Assembly (NCBI GenBank): GCA_016873225.1
Contig: VGXS01000002.1
Coordinates: 186,001 to 250,000 of the forward strand
From: Planctomycetota bacterium
GTDB taxonomy: Bacteria; Planctomycetota; Planctomycetia; Gemmatales; Gemmataceae
DNA: 64,000 bases
Direction of reading: 5' to 3'
In this document: piece by piece, positions 31,584 through 40,608 of the stretch
Position numbering within the stretch: the stretch's first letter is position 1
How the letters are laid out: the number at the start of each line of letters is the position of its first letter
Translations under genes and position numbers: made by a program
Notes under the pieces: generated by a model
The model's input: only the letters and a program-made list of their open reading frames with translations
The model's database searches: none
What the model was told of the DNA's origin: nothing

Positions 31584-31718
31584 GTGGCCAACCGCTCCTG
31601 GTTCCGGATCGACCGCGAGCGCAAACGGTTCGCCGTCTTTATGTTGAAAGCGCAGGACTACCGTAGCCCGGCGCGCGACGCCTTCCGCCGAAAGGTGAAC
31701 GAGGCGTTGAAAAACTAG
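31584..31718 (+). pseudogene. 3' remnant of a serine hydrolase (beta-lactamase family) gene
   Basis: One frame with strongly GC-biased third positions reads VANRSWFRIDRERKRFAVFM, then KAQDYRSPARDAFRRKVNEALKN and TAG. This resembles the very C-terminus of class C beta-lactamase-like serine hydrolases, where a W-F-x-I-D-x-x-x-x strand precedes the final helix. Nothing upstream continues the frame, so only the tail survives. Family assignment is tentative. Confidence 0.4.
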
Positions 31719-31848
31719 CCCCGCCGTCCGAGGTGTCGTTATCGGCTCGAAGGTCGATTCCATCCCTACCGGGAGTTTGTCCTCCCCACGCGGCAAAAGG
31801 GGCCAAAACCAGCAATGGTCGGGCCAGTCAAAGTCAGGTAGGCCACTC

Positions 31849-31877
31849 TTGACACGATAAGATTGTCAGACAATCTT
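31849..31877 (+). promoter_or_regulatory. Promoter with a 19-bp perfect palindrome, probable operator
   Basis: A consensus -35 TTGACA (31849-31854) is followed by the palindrome AAGATTGTC-A-GACAATCTT (31859-31877), which fills the spacer and reaches the -10 position (AATCTT at 17-bp spacing, a weak match). A repressor bound here would block the promoter of the DUF1592 gene starting 38 bp downstream. Confidence 0.6.
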
Positions 31878-31915
31878 GTAGTGCTACCAAACTGTGAACA
31901 AGCCAGGGACCGAAT

Positions 31916-34900
31916 GTGAATCGCCAACGCCTCGCTTTCTCGCTGGTCATGATCGTCTTGACCCTCGTGGCCTGGGGCGGTCGCTTTCCAGCGGCGGACC
32001 CAGCGGTACCGCTGACCGGTTCGTCGTCGGGTCTGGATGTGGTTTTCGACAAGGAAATCCATCCGCTGCTGGCCAAAACCTGCGGAAAGTGCCATGGGAA
32101 AACGCCCAAGGACAACGACCTCGATCTCACGAGGTTTGGCAAAGCCGGGGAACTACTCGCCAAGCCCAAGGTTCTTGCCGATATCGCGGAACGCCTGAAC
32201 GCAGGTGACATGCCACCCCGTGAAGCGCCCCAGCCAAGCAAGGCCGAGCGCGAGCGACTGCTGGCCTGGTTCAAGTCGGCCCTCGACGCGGAGGCGACCG
32301 CGCGGATTGGCGACCCCGGACCGGTGACGCTGCGCCGACTGAATAACGCCGAATACGACAATGTGATTCGCGATCTTACCGGAGTGGACATGCGACCGAC
32401 GCGGGTGCGCGAATTTCCCGCCGACAGCGTCGGCGGCGAGGGATTCGCGAATGTCGGGGAAGCGATGCCGGTGACGCCGGGACTTGTCGAACGCTACCAT
32501 CAGGCGGCGCGTGATGTCGCCGCGCACGCCGTGCTCCTTCCATCGGGGTTCCGCTTTTCACCATCAACCGAGCGCCGGGATTGGACCGACGAGGTTCTCG
32601 GTGAAATCCGCGGCTTCCACGCGCGCCATGCCGGGCCCAACGGGGAACCGCCGCTGGCGGCCCACCTCGCCGCGACCCTCAAGCACCGCGACAGGCTCAC
32701 CCGCGGCGGCGCGGCCGCCATCGCGGAGGTCGCCACCGAGGAAAAGCTGAACCGGACATACTTGGCCGCGCTTTGGGCGGGGCTCAACGGCAAGTCGGCC
32801 TCCCCGGCGGAAGCGATCGCCCAGTCGAGGCAGTGGCATGAGAAAGCGGTTCGGGACGAAGCCGAGAAGCGGCGAAGGCAGACAGCTTTCGAATCGGCCA
32901 AGAAGTTGGTGGACCTACGCTGGGCCGCGTCGAGACGGGTCCTCACGGAGTCGAAAGTCGCGGAGGCGGGTTCCGTCGCATTCGAGCGAAAGGTCTCCGT
33001 CCAACCTGGCGAGATACTGCTCCTCACCGTTCTTCCAAACCAAAATCACGGGGCCGACAGCACGCTCATCGAATGGACGGTTCGTGAAACCAACGGTGAA
33101 AAGCGAACCTGGAACATCGCCGATGTGGTGCCGAACCTGCTGAAGGGGAACCCATGGCCGGACAAGCATGAGGCCCGTTGGAGCTTCCTGGAAGCGGGCT
33201 CCACCCCGGTTTTCCTGACCGACTATCGCGACGGCTTCGCCGGGCATCCCGGACTGAAATCGTGGAGCAACGGTTCCGAACCGTCGGTCTTCGTGAACTC
33301 GGGAGCGGAACCGATCAAGGCATGGACGACCCTGCCCGCCCGATCGGTCTTCGCGCATCCCGGCCAGAAGAGAAATGTGGCCATCGCCTGGACGAGTCCC
33401 ATCTCGGGTGAGTTGGTGGCCACGGGCCGCGTTGCCGATGTCCACCCGTCCGGCGGCGACGGCGTGTCGTTCGAACTGTCGCATGTCGCGGCCCCGGAAT
33501 TGGGAAAGGCGCTTGCCGAGCTAGGCAACAGGCCCATGGTTCGTCCGGATGCGGGCCTGCCGCCCGACATGCTGTCCGTGGTGCGGGAAAAGTGGCGTGA
33601 AGCCACCACCGACCCGGCACCGGTCATTGCGGCGATCAAGGCCATGCAGGACCAGTTGTTTCAAGGAAACTACGGGAAGAACGCGGCCATGGCTGTTGGC
33701 AATGGGTTTCCAGCCTGGCAGGATGTGCGCCGCGAGGTGTCAATGGAAAGGGTTCAAGGTGCCGCCCGTGAACCGCTGTTCCGCATGGTGTCTTTGCCCG
33801 CCCAGCCGGACACATTCGTGGTTTGGGACCGGCTGCGGCTGGAGGGTGGCGACGGGCCGGCATTGGTGTTCGCCGAGCATCCCGAATGGGGCGCGGCGAT
33901 CGAGCAAGCCTCCGGACTCAGGTTCGGCCGGCATCCCAAGGGTCGCGGGGTGCCAAAGTCCGCCCTCGTCACGGCGGCCGGTGCCGAGGTCGTCATCGAC
34001 CTGAGAAAATTGCCGGCGGAAATGCAGAAGGCGCTCACGCTGCCCCGGTTCCTCCGGGCGGATGTGAGCCTCGATGAGGCGAGTCCGGAAACAGCCTCGG
34101 TTCAGGCATTCCTGATCGCCGCCACGGGTGGAGGTGGCAGGCTGGCCGAACCGGTCGCCAAGGCGACGCAGGACGACCCCCTGGCCGCGCGGATCTCGCA
34201 TCCACGCGTCGCGGCGGAACGGGCCAAGCCGGCGGCGGAGTTCCGCGCGCTGTTCCCGCCAGCGGTCCTTTTTCAGCCAATCATCCCGCGAGACGCGCAG
34301 GGGAGCGTTTTCCTCTACCGCCGGGAGGACGAACCGTTGCGCCGACTCTTACTTGATGACGCCGGCCGGTCGGAGATCAATCGGCTCTGGAGCGAGCTGG
34401 AGTTCGTGAGCGAGCAGGCGCTCGCCACCCCGATCGCCTATGAAGGACTCGTCCAATACTACCGGAAGCCGAACGACGGCGCCCGGATCATGTTCTTCTA
34501 CATCCAGGAGTTTGAAAAGCAGATCAAGCGGGAGGAGAAGGCGTTTCTCGAGGCCCAGGCCGCGGCGGCACCAAGGCACCTCGAGGCCCTCCTGGCATTC
34601 GCCGCGAAGGCATGGCGTCGTCCGCTCGACGCGGATGAGCGCGCTGTGATCCTCGCGTCGTACCACGCCGACCGCAAGGAAGGCGTCAAGCACGATCCGG
34701 CATTCCGGGCCGCGCTTGCGCGTGTCCTCTCATCGCCCTGGTTCCTTTACCGGGTCGAACAGCCGGCGGCCGGGCCTCGCTGGGGGCCGGTGTCAGGCGC
34801 GGAACTGGCGACACGGCTCAGCTTCCTCCTTTGGGAATCCATTCCCGACGACGAATTGCGCGCGAAAGCCTCGAGGCTTCACGAACCGATGGTTTTGGAA

Positions 34901-35812
34901 GAGCAATTGCGCCGGATGCTCAAGGACAGCCGGGTGCGGGGCATGGCGGAGGAGTTCGGCGCCCGCTGGCTCGGGGTGCGGGACTTCGCGACCAGCCATG
35001 GCCGCAACCTGAAGCAGTTCCCCGAATTCACCCCGGCGTTGCGCGACGCCTTGGCCGAGGAGCCGGTGAGGTTCTTCGAGGATCTGCTGCTGAACGACCG
35101 TCCGGTTGCCGACCTGATCGACGCCGACGCGGTGGTCGTGAACGAAATGCTTGCCAGCCATTATGGAATTCCGGGCGTGAAAGGGGCGAATTGGCGCCGG
35201 GTTGAGAAAGTGGAAGTCCATGGCCGCGGGGGCCTGCTCGGTTTTGGCGCGGTGCTCGCCAAGCAGTCGGCCGCCTCCCGCACAAGCCCGGTCAAGCGCG
35301 GGACATGGGTGGTCCAGATTCTGGGTGAGCGCCTGCCCAAGGTTCCGCCGAATGTGCCGCCGCTGCCGGAGACGCCGCCACCCGGGCTGAGCGTTCGCGA
35401 GATCACCGACCGCCACCGCAAGGACCAGGCCTGCGCCAACTGCCACATTCGCATCGATCCCTACGGCATGGCGCTGGAACGGTTCGACGCGATCGGCCGG
35501 CTGAGGCCCGCCCGGGAACTGAAGCCGGGCGACACCAAGGCAACGCTCGCGGATGGAAGGGAAATCGACGACTTCGCCGGGCTAAGGAAGTATCTGGCGG
35601 GCCCAAGGCGGCAGGACCTGCTGCAATCCCTGGCCAAAAAGCTGGTCGGCTACTCCCTGGGCCGATCGGTCCAGTTGTCGGACCGCAAACTGGTTGACGA
35701 GGTGGGCAGGAGCATGGCCGCCGGCGGACGCTGGTCGGATGCCCTTCTCGCCATCGTTCAAAGCGAGCAGTTTCACTCGATTCGTCCTGAGGCCGTCGCG
35801 GTAAAACCCTGA
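31916..35812 (+). CDS. Large DUF1587/1595/1592/1588/1585 cytochrome protein
   Basis: 1298-residue exported protein of the planctomycete family. Order: signal peptide; cytochrome-c-like domain with CGKCH (56-60); DUF1587 (about 145-200, VTLRRLNNAEYDNVIRDLTG); a long middle of about 650 residues containing a beta-rich domain; DUF1595 (LLAFAAKAWRRPLDADE); DUF1592 (LSSPWFLYRVEQ); DUF1588 with GFGAVLAKQSAASRTSPVKRG and a second heme-like CANCH (1173-1177); and DUF1585 to the end. Family role is unknown, probably periplasmic redox or polymer degradation. GTG start with CAGGGA upstream. It pairs with the DUF1552 gene 30 bp downstream, as usual. Confidence 0.93.
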   Translation: MNRQRLAFSLVMIVLTLVAWGGRFPAADPAVPLTGSSSGLDVVFDKEIHPLLAKTCGKCHGKTPKDNDLDLTRFGKAGELLAKPKVLADIAERLNAGDMPPREAPQPSKAERERLLAWFKSALDAEATARIGDPGPVTLRRLNNAEYDNVIRDLTGVDMRPTRVREFPADSVGGEGFANVGEAMPVTPGLVERYHQAARDVAAHAVLLPSGFRFSPSTERRDWTDEVLGEIRGFHARHAGPNGEPPLAAHLAATLKHRDRLTRGGAAAIAEVATEEKLNRTYLAALWAGLNGKSASPAEAIAQSRQWHEKAVRDEAEKRRRQTAFESAKKLVDLRWAASRRVLTESKVAEAGSVAFERKVSVQPGEILLLTVLPNQNHGADSTLIEWTVRETNGEKRTWNIADVVPNLLKGNPWPDKHEARWSFLEAGSTPVFLTDYRDGFAGHPGLKSWSNGSEPSVFVNSGAEPIKAWTTLPARSVFAHPGQKRNVAIAWTSPISGELVATGRVADVHPSGGDGVSFELSHVAAPELGKALAELGNRPMVRPDAGLPPDMLSVVREKWREATTDPAPVIAAIKAMQDQLFQGNYGKNAAMAVGNGFPAWQDVRREVSMERVQGAAREPLFRMVSLPAQPDTFVVWDRLRLEGGDGPALVFAEHPEWGAAIEQASGLRFGRHPKGRGVPKSALVTAAGAEVVIDLRKLPAEMQKALTLPRFLRADVSLDEASPETASVQAFLIAATGGGGRLAEPVAKATQDDPLAARISHPRVAAERAKPAAEFRALFPPAVLFQPIIPRDAQGSVFLYRREDEPLRRLLLDDAGRSEINRLWSELEFVSEQALATPIAYEGLVQYYRKPNDGARIMFFYIQEFEKQIKREEKAFLEAQAAAAPRHLEALLAFAAKAWRRPLDADERAVILASYHADRKEGVKHDPAFRAALARVLSSPWFLYRVEQPAAGPRWGPVSGAELATRLSFLLWESIPDDELRAKASRLHEPMVLEEQLRRMLKDSRVRGMAEEFGARWLGVRDFATSHGRNLKQFPEFTPALRDALAEEPVRFFEDLLLNDRPVADLIDADAVVVNEMLASHYGIPGVKGANWRRVEKVEVHGRGGLLGFGAVLAKQSAASRTSPVKRGTWVVQILGERLPKVPPNVPPLPETPPPGLSVREITDRHRKDQACANCHIRIDPYGMALERFDAIGRLRPARELKPGDTKATLADGREIDDFAGLRKYLAGPRRQDLLQSLAKKLVGYSLGRSVQLSDRKLVDEVGRSMAAGGRWSDALLAIVQSEQFHSIRPEAVAVKP

Positions 35813-35842
35813 ACTTGAAAGCGGAACCCACGAGGAAAAACC

Positions 35843-37138
35843 ATGAACGCCAAACCGGGTTCGAACATCACACGGCGCACCATGCTGCGTGGCCTCGGTG
35901 TGTCGATGGCCTTGCCATGGCTTGAGTCGCTGCCGTCCGCCGTGGCGGCCCCGAGCGGTTCACGACCGCCTACCCGCACCTTGGTCACTTTCACCGGCAT
36001 GGGCTTCCACTCGCAGCACTGGTGGGCCAAGGGCGAAGGCGCTCGCATGGAACTCGGGCCGTGCCTCAAGCCGCTTGAACCATGGAAGGATCGGCTGGTG
36101 TTCCTTCGCGGCTTGTGGAACGAGCAGGCCAACAACGGTGTCATCCACTGCATGCAGACGGGGAACATGCTCAGCGGCGCCGTGATGTCCAAGACCGAAG
36201 TGCGCACGGGCGTGAGCTTCGACCAGTTGATGGCGCAGCGGATTGGCGACCGCACCCGGATTCCGTCATTGGTGCTGGGCTGCGAAGGCCCGATCCCGGG
36301 CCTCCAGGATGGCCATCCGTTGCTTTACAGCTCGCACATTTCCTGGAGCACGGCGGTGTCTCCGACATGGACCGAGACGCGTCCGGCGCTGGCGTTCGAC
36401 CAACTCTTCCGCACCGACCGGAACCGCGGCGACCGGCGCGTTGTCGATGCCGTCCTTGAAGACGCCAAGTCGCTCAGGCGGCGGCTTTCCGTCTCGGACC
36501 AGCAACGGTTCGAGGAATACCTCGGGAGCGTCCACGAGATCGAGGGACGCATCAAGCGGGCGGGCAAGGAGAGGGATCCCGGAGCCTGGAAGCCCACCCT
36601 CGCCTCCCCGGACCGCCCCCGGCCTGCCGACGGCATTCCCGCGGAGATTCCCGAGTACTGGAAACTGATGAACGACATCATGGTGCTCGCCTTCCGCACC
36701 GACACCACCCGGATCGCGACCCTCAAGTATTGCAACGACGGCTCTGCCGAGACTCACACGCACTGCGGGGCGAGGGATCAACATCACCAGATGGCCCACA
36801 CCCAGCCGAAAGAACTTGTTCCCCTCAACCAGTTCTTCATGTCGCAACTCGCCTACCTCTGCGAGCGGATGTCGGAGGTGAAGGAAGGCGACCGCACGCT
36901 GCTCGACAACACCGCGATCATGCACTGCTCGAGCATGCTGCACGGCAACCATGACTCCAATCAGTTGCCGATCATCTTGCTAGGCGGCGCGGGGGGCAAA
37001 CTTCGCGGGGGACGGGCGCTCGATTACCTGAATTCGCCAAACCGGCGCATGTGCAGCCTGTTTCTCCATCTCATGGATTGGGGCGGCCTGGAACTCGACC
37101 GATTCGGAGACTCCAACGAACGACTAACTGGCATCTGA
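35843..37138 (+). CDS. DUF1552 protein with Tat signal
   Basis: 431-residue protein. The N-terminus TRRTMLRGLGVSMALPW is a twin-arginine signal, so it is exported folded and may bind a cofactor or metal. The body matches DUF1552, with GMGFHSQHWW, TGNMLSGAVMSKTEVRTGVSFDQL and the late DQHHQMAHTQP and HGNHDSNQLPI segments rich in His. DUF1552 genes almost always follow DUF1592-type genes, as here, and the pair is presumably one functional unit. GAGG precedes the ATG. Confidence 0.94.
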   Translation: MNAKPGSNITRRTMLRGLGVSMALPWLESLPSAVAAPSGSRPPTRTLVTFTGMGFHSQHWWAKGEGARMELGPCLKPLEPWKDRLVFLRGLWNEQANNGVIHCMQTGNMLSGAVMSKTEVRTGVSFDQLMAQRIGDRTRIPSLVLGCEGPIPGLQDGHPLLYSSHISWSTAVSPTWTETRPALAFDQLFRTDRNRGDRRVVDAVLEDAKSLRRRLSVSDQQRFEEYLGSVHEIEGRIKRAGKERDPGAWKPTLASPDRPRPADGIPAEIPEYWKLMNDIMVLAFRTDTTRIATLKYCNDGSAETHTHCGARDQHHQMAHTQPKELVPLNQFFMSQLAYLCERMSEVKEGDRTLLDNTAIMHCSSMLHGNHDSNQLPIILLGGAGGKLRGGRALDYLNSPNRRMCSLFLHLMDWGGLELDRFGDSNERLTGI

Positions 37139-37516
37139 TCGGTTCGCGGTCTGGAGGACGGAATAGCTTCCGCCCTTGGATCCCCCCAACAGACAACCCA
37201 CGGCAGCTTCCGGGCTCTGGGGGCGTGGCCGGTCGGCACGCCGGTGGCGTCCCAACCTTTTCCCCATGATGCCCTGTCTGCTGTGCCCATTTTATTTCTG
37301 CCATTTCTCTAGCCGACGGATTGCCGGCGCCGCAAAACCCGTGGGAAAGCCGAGGATCGCGGCAAGGTTCGGGGGCGCGACAGGCGAGCCTTGAATGGCT
37401 TCATAAAAAGAGACTGGAGTGTGGGAGGCCAGCCACTCCCTCGGCAATCGCGGAAAGCCCGCGGATGGAATCCGCGGGGACAAGAAAAGCCCGTTTATTG
37501 AGAAGCGGAGTGCGGC
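37139..37516. other. Intergenic region with a short palindromic hairpin
   Basis: No gene is seen in these 378 bp. CCCGCGGA (37458-37465) and TCCGCGGG (37471-37478) form a perfect 8-bp hairpin with loop TGGAA. It has no T tract and resembles a short REP-like palindrome rather than a terminator. Confidence 0.4.
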
Positions 37517-38236
37517 ATGCGCAGTGAAAACCAGGAACGCGCCGTGCTGGTCACCGGCGGCACGCGTGGAATCGGCGAAGGGGTGTCGAGGCATCTCGCA
37601 TCCCTGGGATATCGTGTTCTCGCGGCGGGCATCAGCCAGGATGAACGCGATGCATTCACGCCGCAGCATGGAATTGAAACCGTTCTGCTGGATGTCACCG
37701 ATGAAAGCTCCGTCTCGGCGCTGGTCGCCGGCCTTCCGAAACTCGCGGGTCTTGTGAACTGCGCCGGTATCCTCCAACGAGGCGGGGCCGAGTTCGAGAT
37801 TGAACGCTTCCGGCGGACAATCGAGGTGAACCTGGTCGGCACGATGCGCGTGTGCCTCGCGGCAAAAGCATTGCTCGCGGCGGGAGGGGCCATTGTCAAC
37901 ACGGCGTCGATGCTCTCTTTCTTCGGTTCGCCTTTCGTCCCAGCCTATTCCGCGTCCAAGGGAGGCGTCGCGCAACTCACGAAAAGCCTGGCGGCGGCCT
38001 GGGCCGCCGACGGCATTCGCGTCAATGCTGTCGCTCCCGGTTGGATCGAAACGGAAATGACGCGGCCCCTCGTGGAGGATGCAGGTCGTTCAGCGGCGCT
38101 CATGGCTCGCACGCCGATGGGCCGCTGGGGGAAGCCCGGCGATGTCGCCGGCGCGGTGGCTTTCCTGCTCTCGCAAGAGGCGAATTTCATCACGGGTGCG
38201 ATCATCCCGGTCGATGGCGGCTACCTGTGCTTGTGA
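37517..38236 (+). CDS. Short-chain dehydrogenase/reductase
   Basis: 239-residue classical SDR. TGGTRGIG (13-20) is the NAD(P)-binding motif, VNCAG the stabilising NxAG variant, Tyr144 and Lys148 (YSASK) the catalytic pair, and the C-terminus ends DGGYLCL as in 3-oxoacyl-ACP reductase/gluconate dehydrogenase-like members. Substrate cannot be told. It is followed after 81 bp by a cupin dioxygenase-like gene, so both may act on a small aromatic or sugar-derived ketone. Confidence 0.92.
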   Translation: MRSENQERAVLVTGGTRGIGEGVSRHLASLGYRVLAAGISQDERDAFTPQHGIETVLLDVTDESSVSALVAGLPKLAGLVNCAGILQRGGAEFEIERFRRTIEVNLVGTMRVCLAAKALLAAGGAIVNTASMLSFFGSPFVPAYSASKGGVAQLTKSLAAAWAADGIRVNAVAPGWIETEMTRPLVEDAGRSAALMARTPMGRWGKPGDVAGAVAFLLSQEANFITGAIIPVDGGYLCL

Positions 38237-38317
38237 TGATTTTTTCCGGCCGTTTGTTCAACGCCGATCCGGGGTTCCAGGCACCGGCTTTAATCATGGC
38301 GCAAGGGAGGATATGAG

Positions 38318-38833
38318 ATGTCGGATTCCGACAAGTGGGTTCCCTACCGGCATAGGCAGCCGGCCGAGTCGCCGCCTGAACTGCTGGTGCCGAGCGTGAT
38401 GCCGACCGATGAGCGGGTATGGGTTCCGGTCGAACAGAATGTGTGGTTTCGGCCACTGCTCATGTGTGTGTCGCGCGGTTACTGGTGCAACCTGCTTCGC
38501 GTGCGGCGGTCCGGCGTGCTGTCGCGGCATCGCCATCCGCTGCCGGTTCACGGGCTTGTCCTGAAGGGAGAATGGCGATACCTCGAGCACGACTGGATCG
38601 CTCGGGAGGGCAGCTATGTGTACGAGACGCCGGGCGAGACCCACACGCTCGTAGTCGATCCCCATGTGGACGAAATGATCACATTCTTCCAAGTGAACGG
38701 GGCGATGATTTATGTCGACCCCGACGGTAATGTCACCGGCTTCGACGATGTGTTCACCCGCCTTGAAAAATGCCGGAATCACTATGCCGCCTGCGGCCTC
38801 GGCAGCGAATACATCGAGCAGTTCATTCGTTGA
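38318..38833 (+). CDS. Cupin protein, 2,4'-dihydroxyacetophenone dioxygenase-like
   Basis: 171-residue single-domain cupin. Metal ligands are in SRHRHPLPVHG and GEWRYLEH (first cupin motif) and ETPGETHTLVV (second motif, with His). The layout matches the 2,4'-dihydroxyacetophenone dioxygenase family, which cleaves a C-C bond with Fe(II) and O2, though many relatives have other or unknown substrates. GGGAGG precedes the ATG. Likely co-transcribed with the SDR upstream. Confidence 0.85.
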   Translation: MSDSDKWVPYRHRQPAESPPELLVPSVMPTDERVWVPVEQNVWFRPLLMCVSRGYWCNLLRVRRSGVLSRHRHPLPVHGLVLKGEWRYLEHDWIAREGSYVYETPGETHTLVVDPHVDEMITFFQVNGAMIYVDPDGNVTGFDDVFTRLEKCRNHYAACGLGSEYIEQFIR

Positions 38834-39085
38834 AAGTGTTTGGAGTTGTCGATTTCCATCCGAAAAAACTTATGGCACGCGAAAGCCATTCAACCTGAAG
38901 ACTGGGCGCAGCAATTCTTGGTTTGCAATCACGCCGTGGTCTCAAAACTGCGGGCAAAATCAGGTTCGGCAGCAACCACTTCTCCAGACTGCTGTCATGA
39001 ATCGTTGTCATTTCAACAGAAGTTGAGGGTTATTGTGTTGGGATGTCATTTACTCCCGGGCTTTGCGGACGGAGGCCGGATACCC

Positions 39086-40216
39086 ATGAATCGCAGCCTT
39101 GCCATCCTTCCCATGGTGCTGATTCAGGCGTCGTGGGTCACAGGCCAGATTTCGTCCGATGAATTGAACGAGGCGCCGTCCTCCGTCCAATCGCGCTTGG
39201 CCGCAGGCGACGGGAACAAGGATGGATCCCTGAGTCTGGAGGAAGTTCGTGGCCACCTCGGGCTCGTGGCCCAGCCGACGAAACGGAGTGGCATCGAACC
39301 GGCGCCGAAACCGCGCACCGAACTTCCACCGAACTCCAAGGCAAGCGATTCTTCGCCAGAAAACAAACCATCTTCGGCACCTTGGGTAACACCATCTGTG
39401 CGGGCGACCCGCGTGGAACGCCGCACCTTTGAAAGCGCCGCGGCCAAAACCACCGTGAGCTACCACATCTACACGCCAGAGCTTTACGGCCAGGACAAGG
39501 AGCGACGATTTCCGGTGCTGTATTGGCTTCACGGGTCAAGCGGCGGCTTGCCGGGGATCAAACCGCTCAGCGAGTTTTTTGACGAAGCGATCCGCAAGGA
39601 AAAAATGCCGCCCGCGCTTGTGGTGTTTCCCAACGGCCTCGAACTCAGCATGTGGTGCGACTCGAAGGATGGCCGGGTGCCGATGGAGACCGTCGTGGTC
39701 AAGGAACTTTTGCCGCACATCGACCAATCGTTTCGCACGCTGGCAACCCGGAATGGAAGGATCCTGGAAGGATTCAGCATGGGCGGTTACGGGGCGGCCC
39801 GCCTCGGGTTCCTTTATCCCGAAACTTTCGGGGCCATCTCCGTGCTGGCTGGTGGGCCGTTGGACCTGGAATTCCAAGGCCCCCGCGCGAAGGGCAACCC
39901 GGCCGGCCGTGAGCGGATCCTCAAAAACACTTTCGGAGGCGACCTTGAGGATTTCAAAGCCAAAAGCCCGCTGACCGCGGTGTCGAAAGCTGGGGCGAAT
40001 CCAGCGGCGAAGCCCAAGGTGCGTGTGGCGGTCGGCAGCCGTGACTTCACGGCGGACTTGAATCGAGCCTTTTCAGAACACATGCAAAAGCAAAAGTTCG
40101 AGCACGATTTCACGCTTGTGCCCGGCGTTGGACACGACACGATGGCCCTCCTCAAGGGACTCGGGGAATCCAACTGGAACTTCTACAGGGATTCACTTGC
40201 CAAAAAGAAGAAATGA
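39086..40216 (+). CDS. Secreted EF-hand plus esterase (EsterD-like) protein
   Basis: 376-residue exported protein. A signal peptide (NRSLAILPMVLIQASWVTGQ) is followed by one clear EF-hand-like loop DGNKDGSLSLEE (about 45-56), a Pro/Lys-rich linker and an alpha/beta-hydrolase of the esterase D / feruloyl-esterase type. The nucleophile is Ser231 in GFSMGGYGAARLG; the oxyanion region is YWLHGSSGG and the late His is in PGVGHDTMALL. Probably hydrolyses carboxylic esters outside the cytoplasm. The ATG at 39086 starts the signal peptide, although the frame is open further up. Its N-terminal module resembles that of the gene at 40609. Confidence 0.86.
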   Translation: MNRSLAILPMVLIQASWVTGQISSDELNEAPSSVQSRLAAGDGNKDGSLSLEEVRGHLGLVAQPTKRSGIEPAPKPRTELPPNSKASDSSPENKPSSAPWVTPSVRATRVERRTFESAAAKTTVSYHIYTPELYGQDKERRFPVLYWLHGSSGGLPGIKPLSEFFDEAIRKEKMPPALVVFPNGLELSMWCDSKDGRVPMETVVVKELLPHIDQSFRTLATRNGRILEGFSMGGYGAARLGFLYPETFGAISVLAGGPLDLEFQGPRAKGNPAGRERILKNTFGGDLEDFKAKSPLTAVSKAGANPAAKPKVRVAVGSRDFTADLNRAFSEHMQKQKFEHDFTLVPGVGHDTMALLKGLGESNWNFYRDSLAKKKK

Positions 40217-40608
40217 GGCAAGTGCGGCACCGCGGTTGATTGGATGCCCTTGATGATGGCAATCGTCAGCCGACGGCCAACAAACCTCATGGCCGGTTCA
40301 TGCCGTTGTCTCGTTGGCTGAGTGCCAACAAGAAGGGGTTTTCATGTCCCATGAACTGGCGAGGGAAAAACTGGAACCGGTTTCGCATCAGACAACAACC
40401 TTGCTCCTTGATGATGGAACCGGCAAAAGGCTACCCCCCGCCCCACAACGCCTTGCTCCGCCTGGTGAACATGCCTGCCGTGAAGTGGCCCGTTACGGTG
40501 GTAGGCCCATCAAATAATGTAATTTGATTGTGGGCCCCGCGTTATCAAGGTGTGCCCAGTCCATTTGCTGAAACCAGGTGGGCGCAGTCCGTTGAGGCCA
40601 TGATCGCC
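40217..40608. other. Intergenic region, no gene seen
   Basis: 392 bp between two EF-hand enzymes. Short frames occur, for example from 40344, but none has a recognisable domain or convincing start. No repeat or terminator with a T tract was found. Confidence 0.4.

Noticed and set aside
40344-40517. Short frame starting MSHELAREKLEP
   Set aside because: No Shine-Dalgarno at good spacing, no homologous domain recognised and codon bias unlike neighbouring genes.
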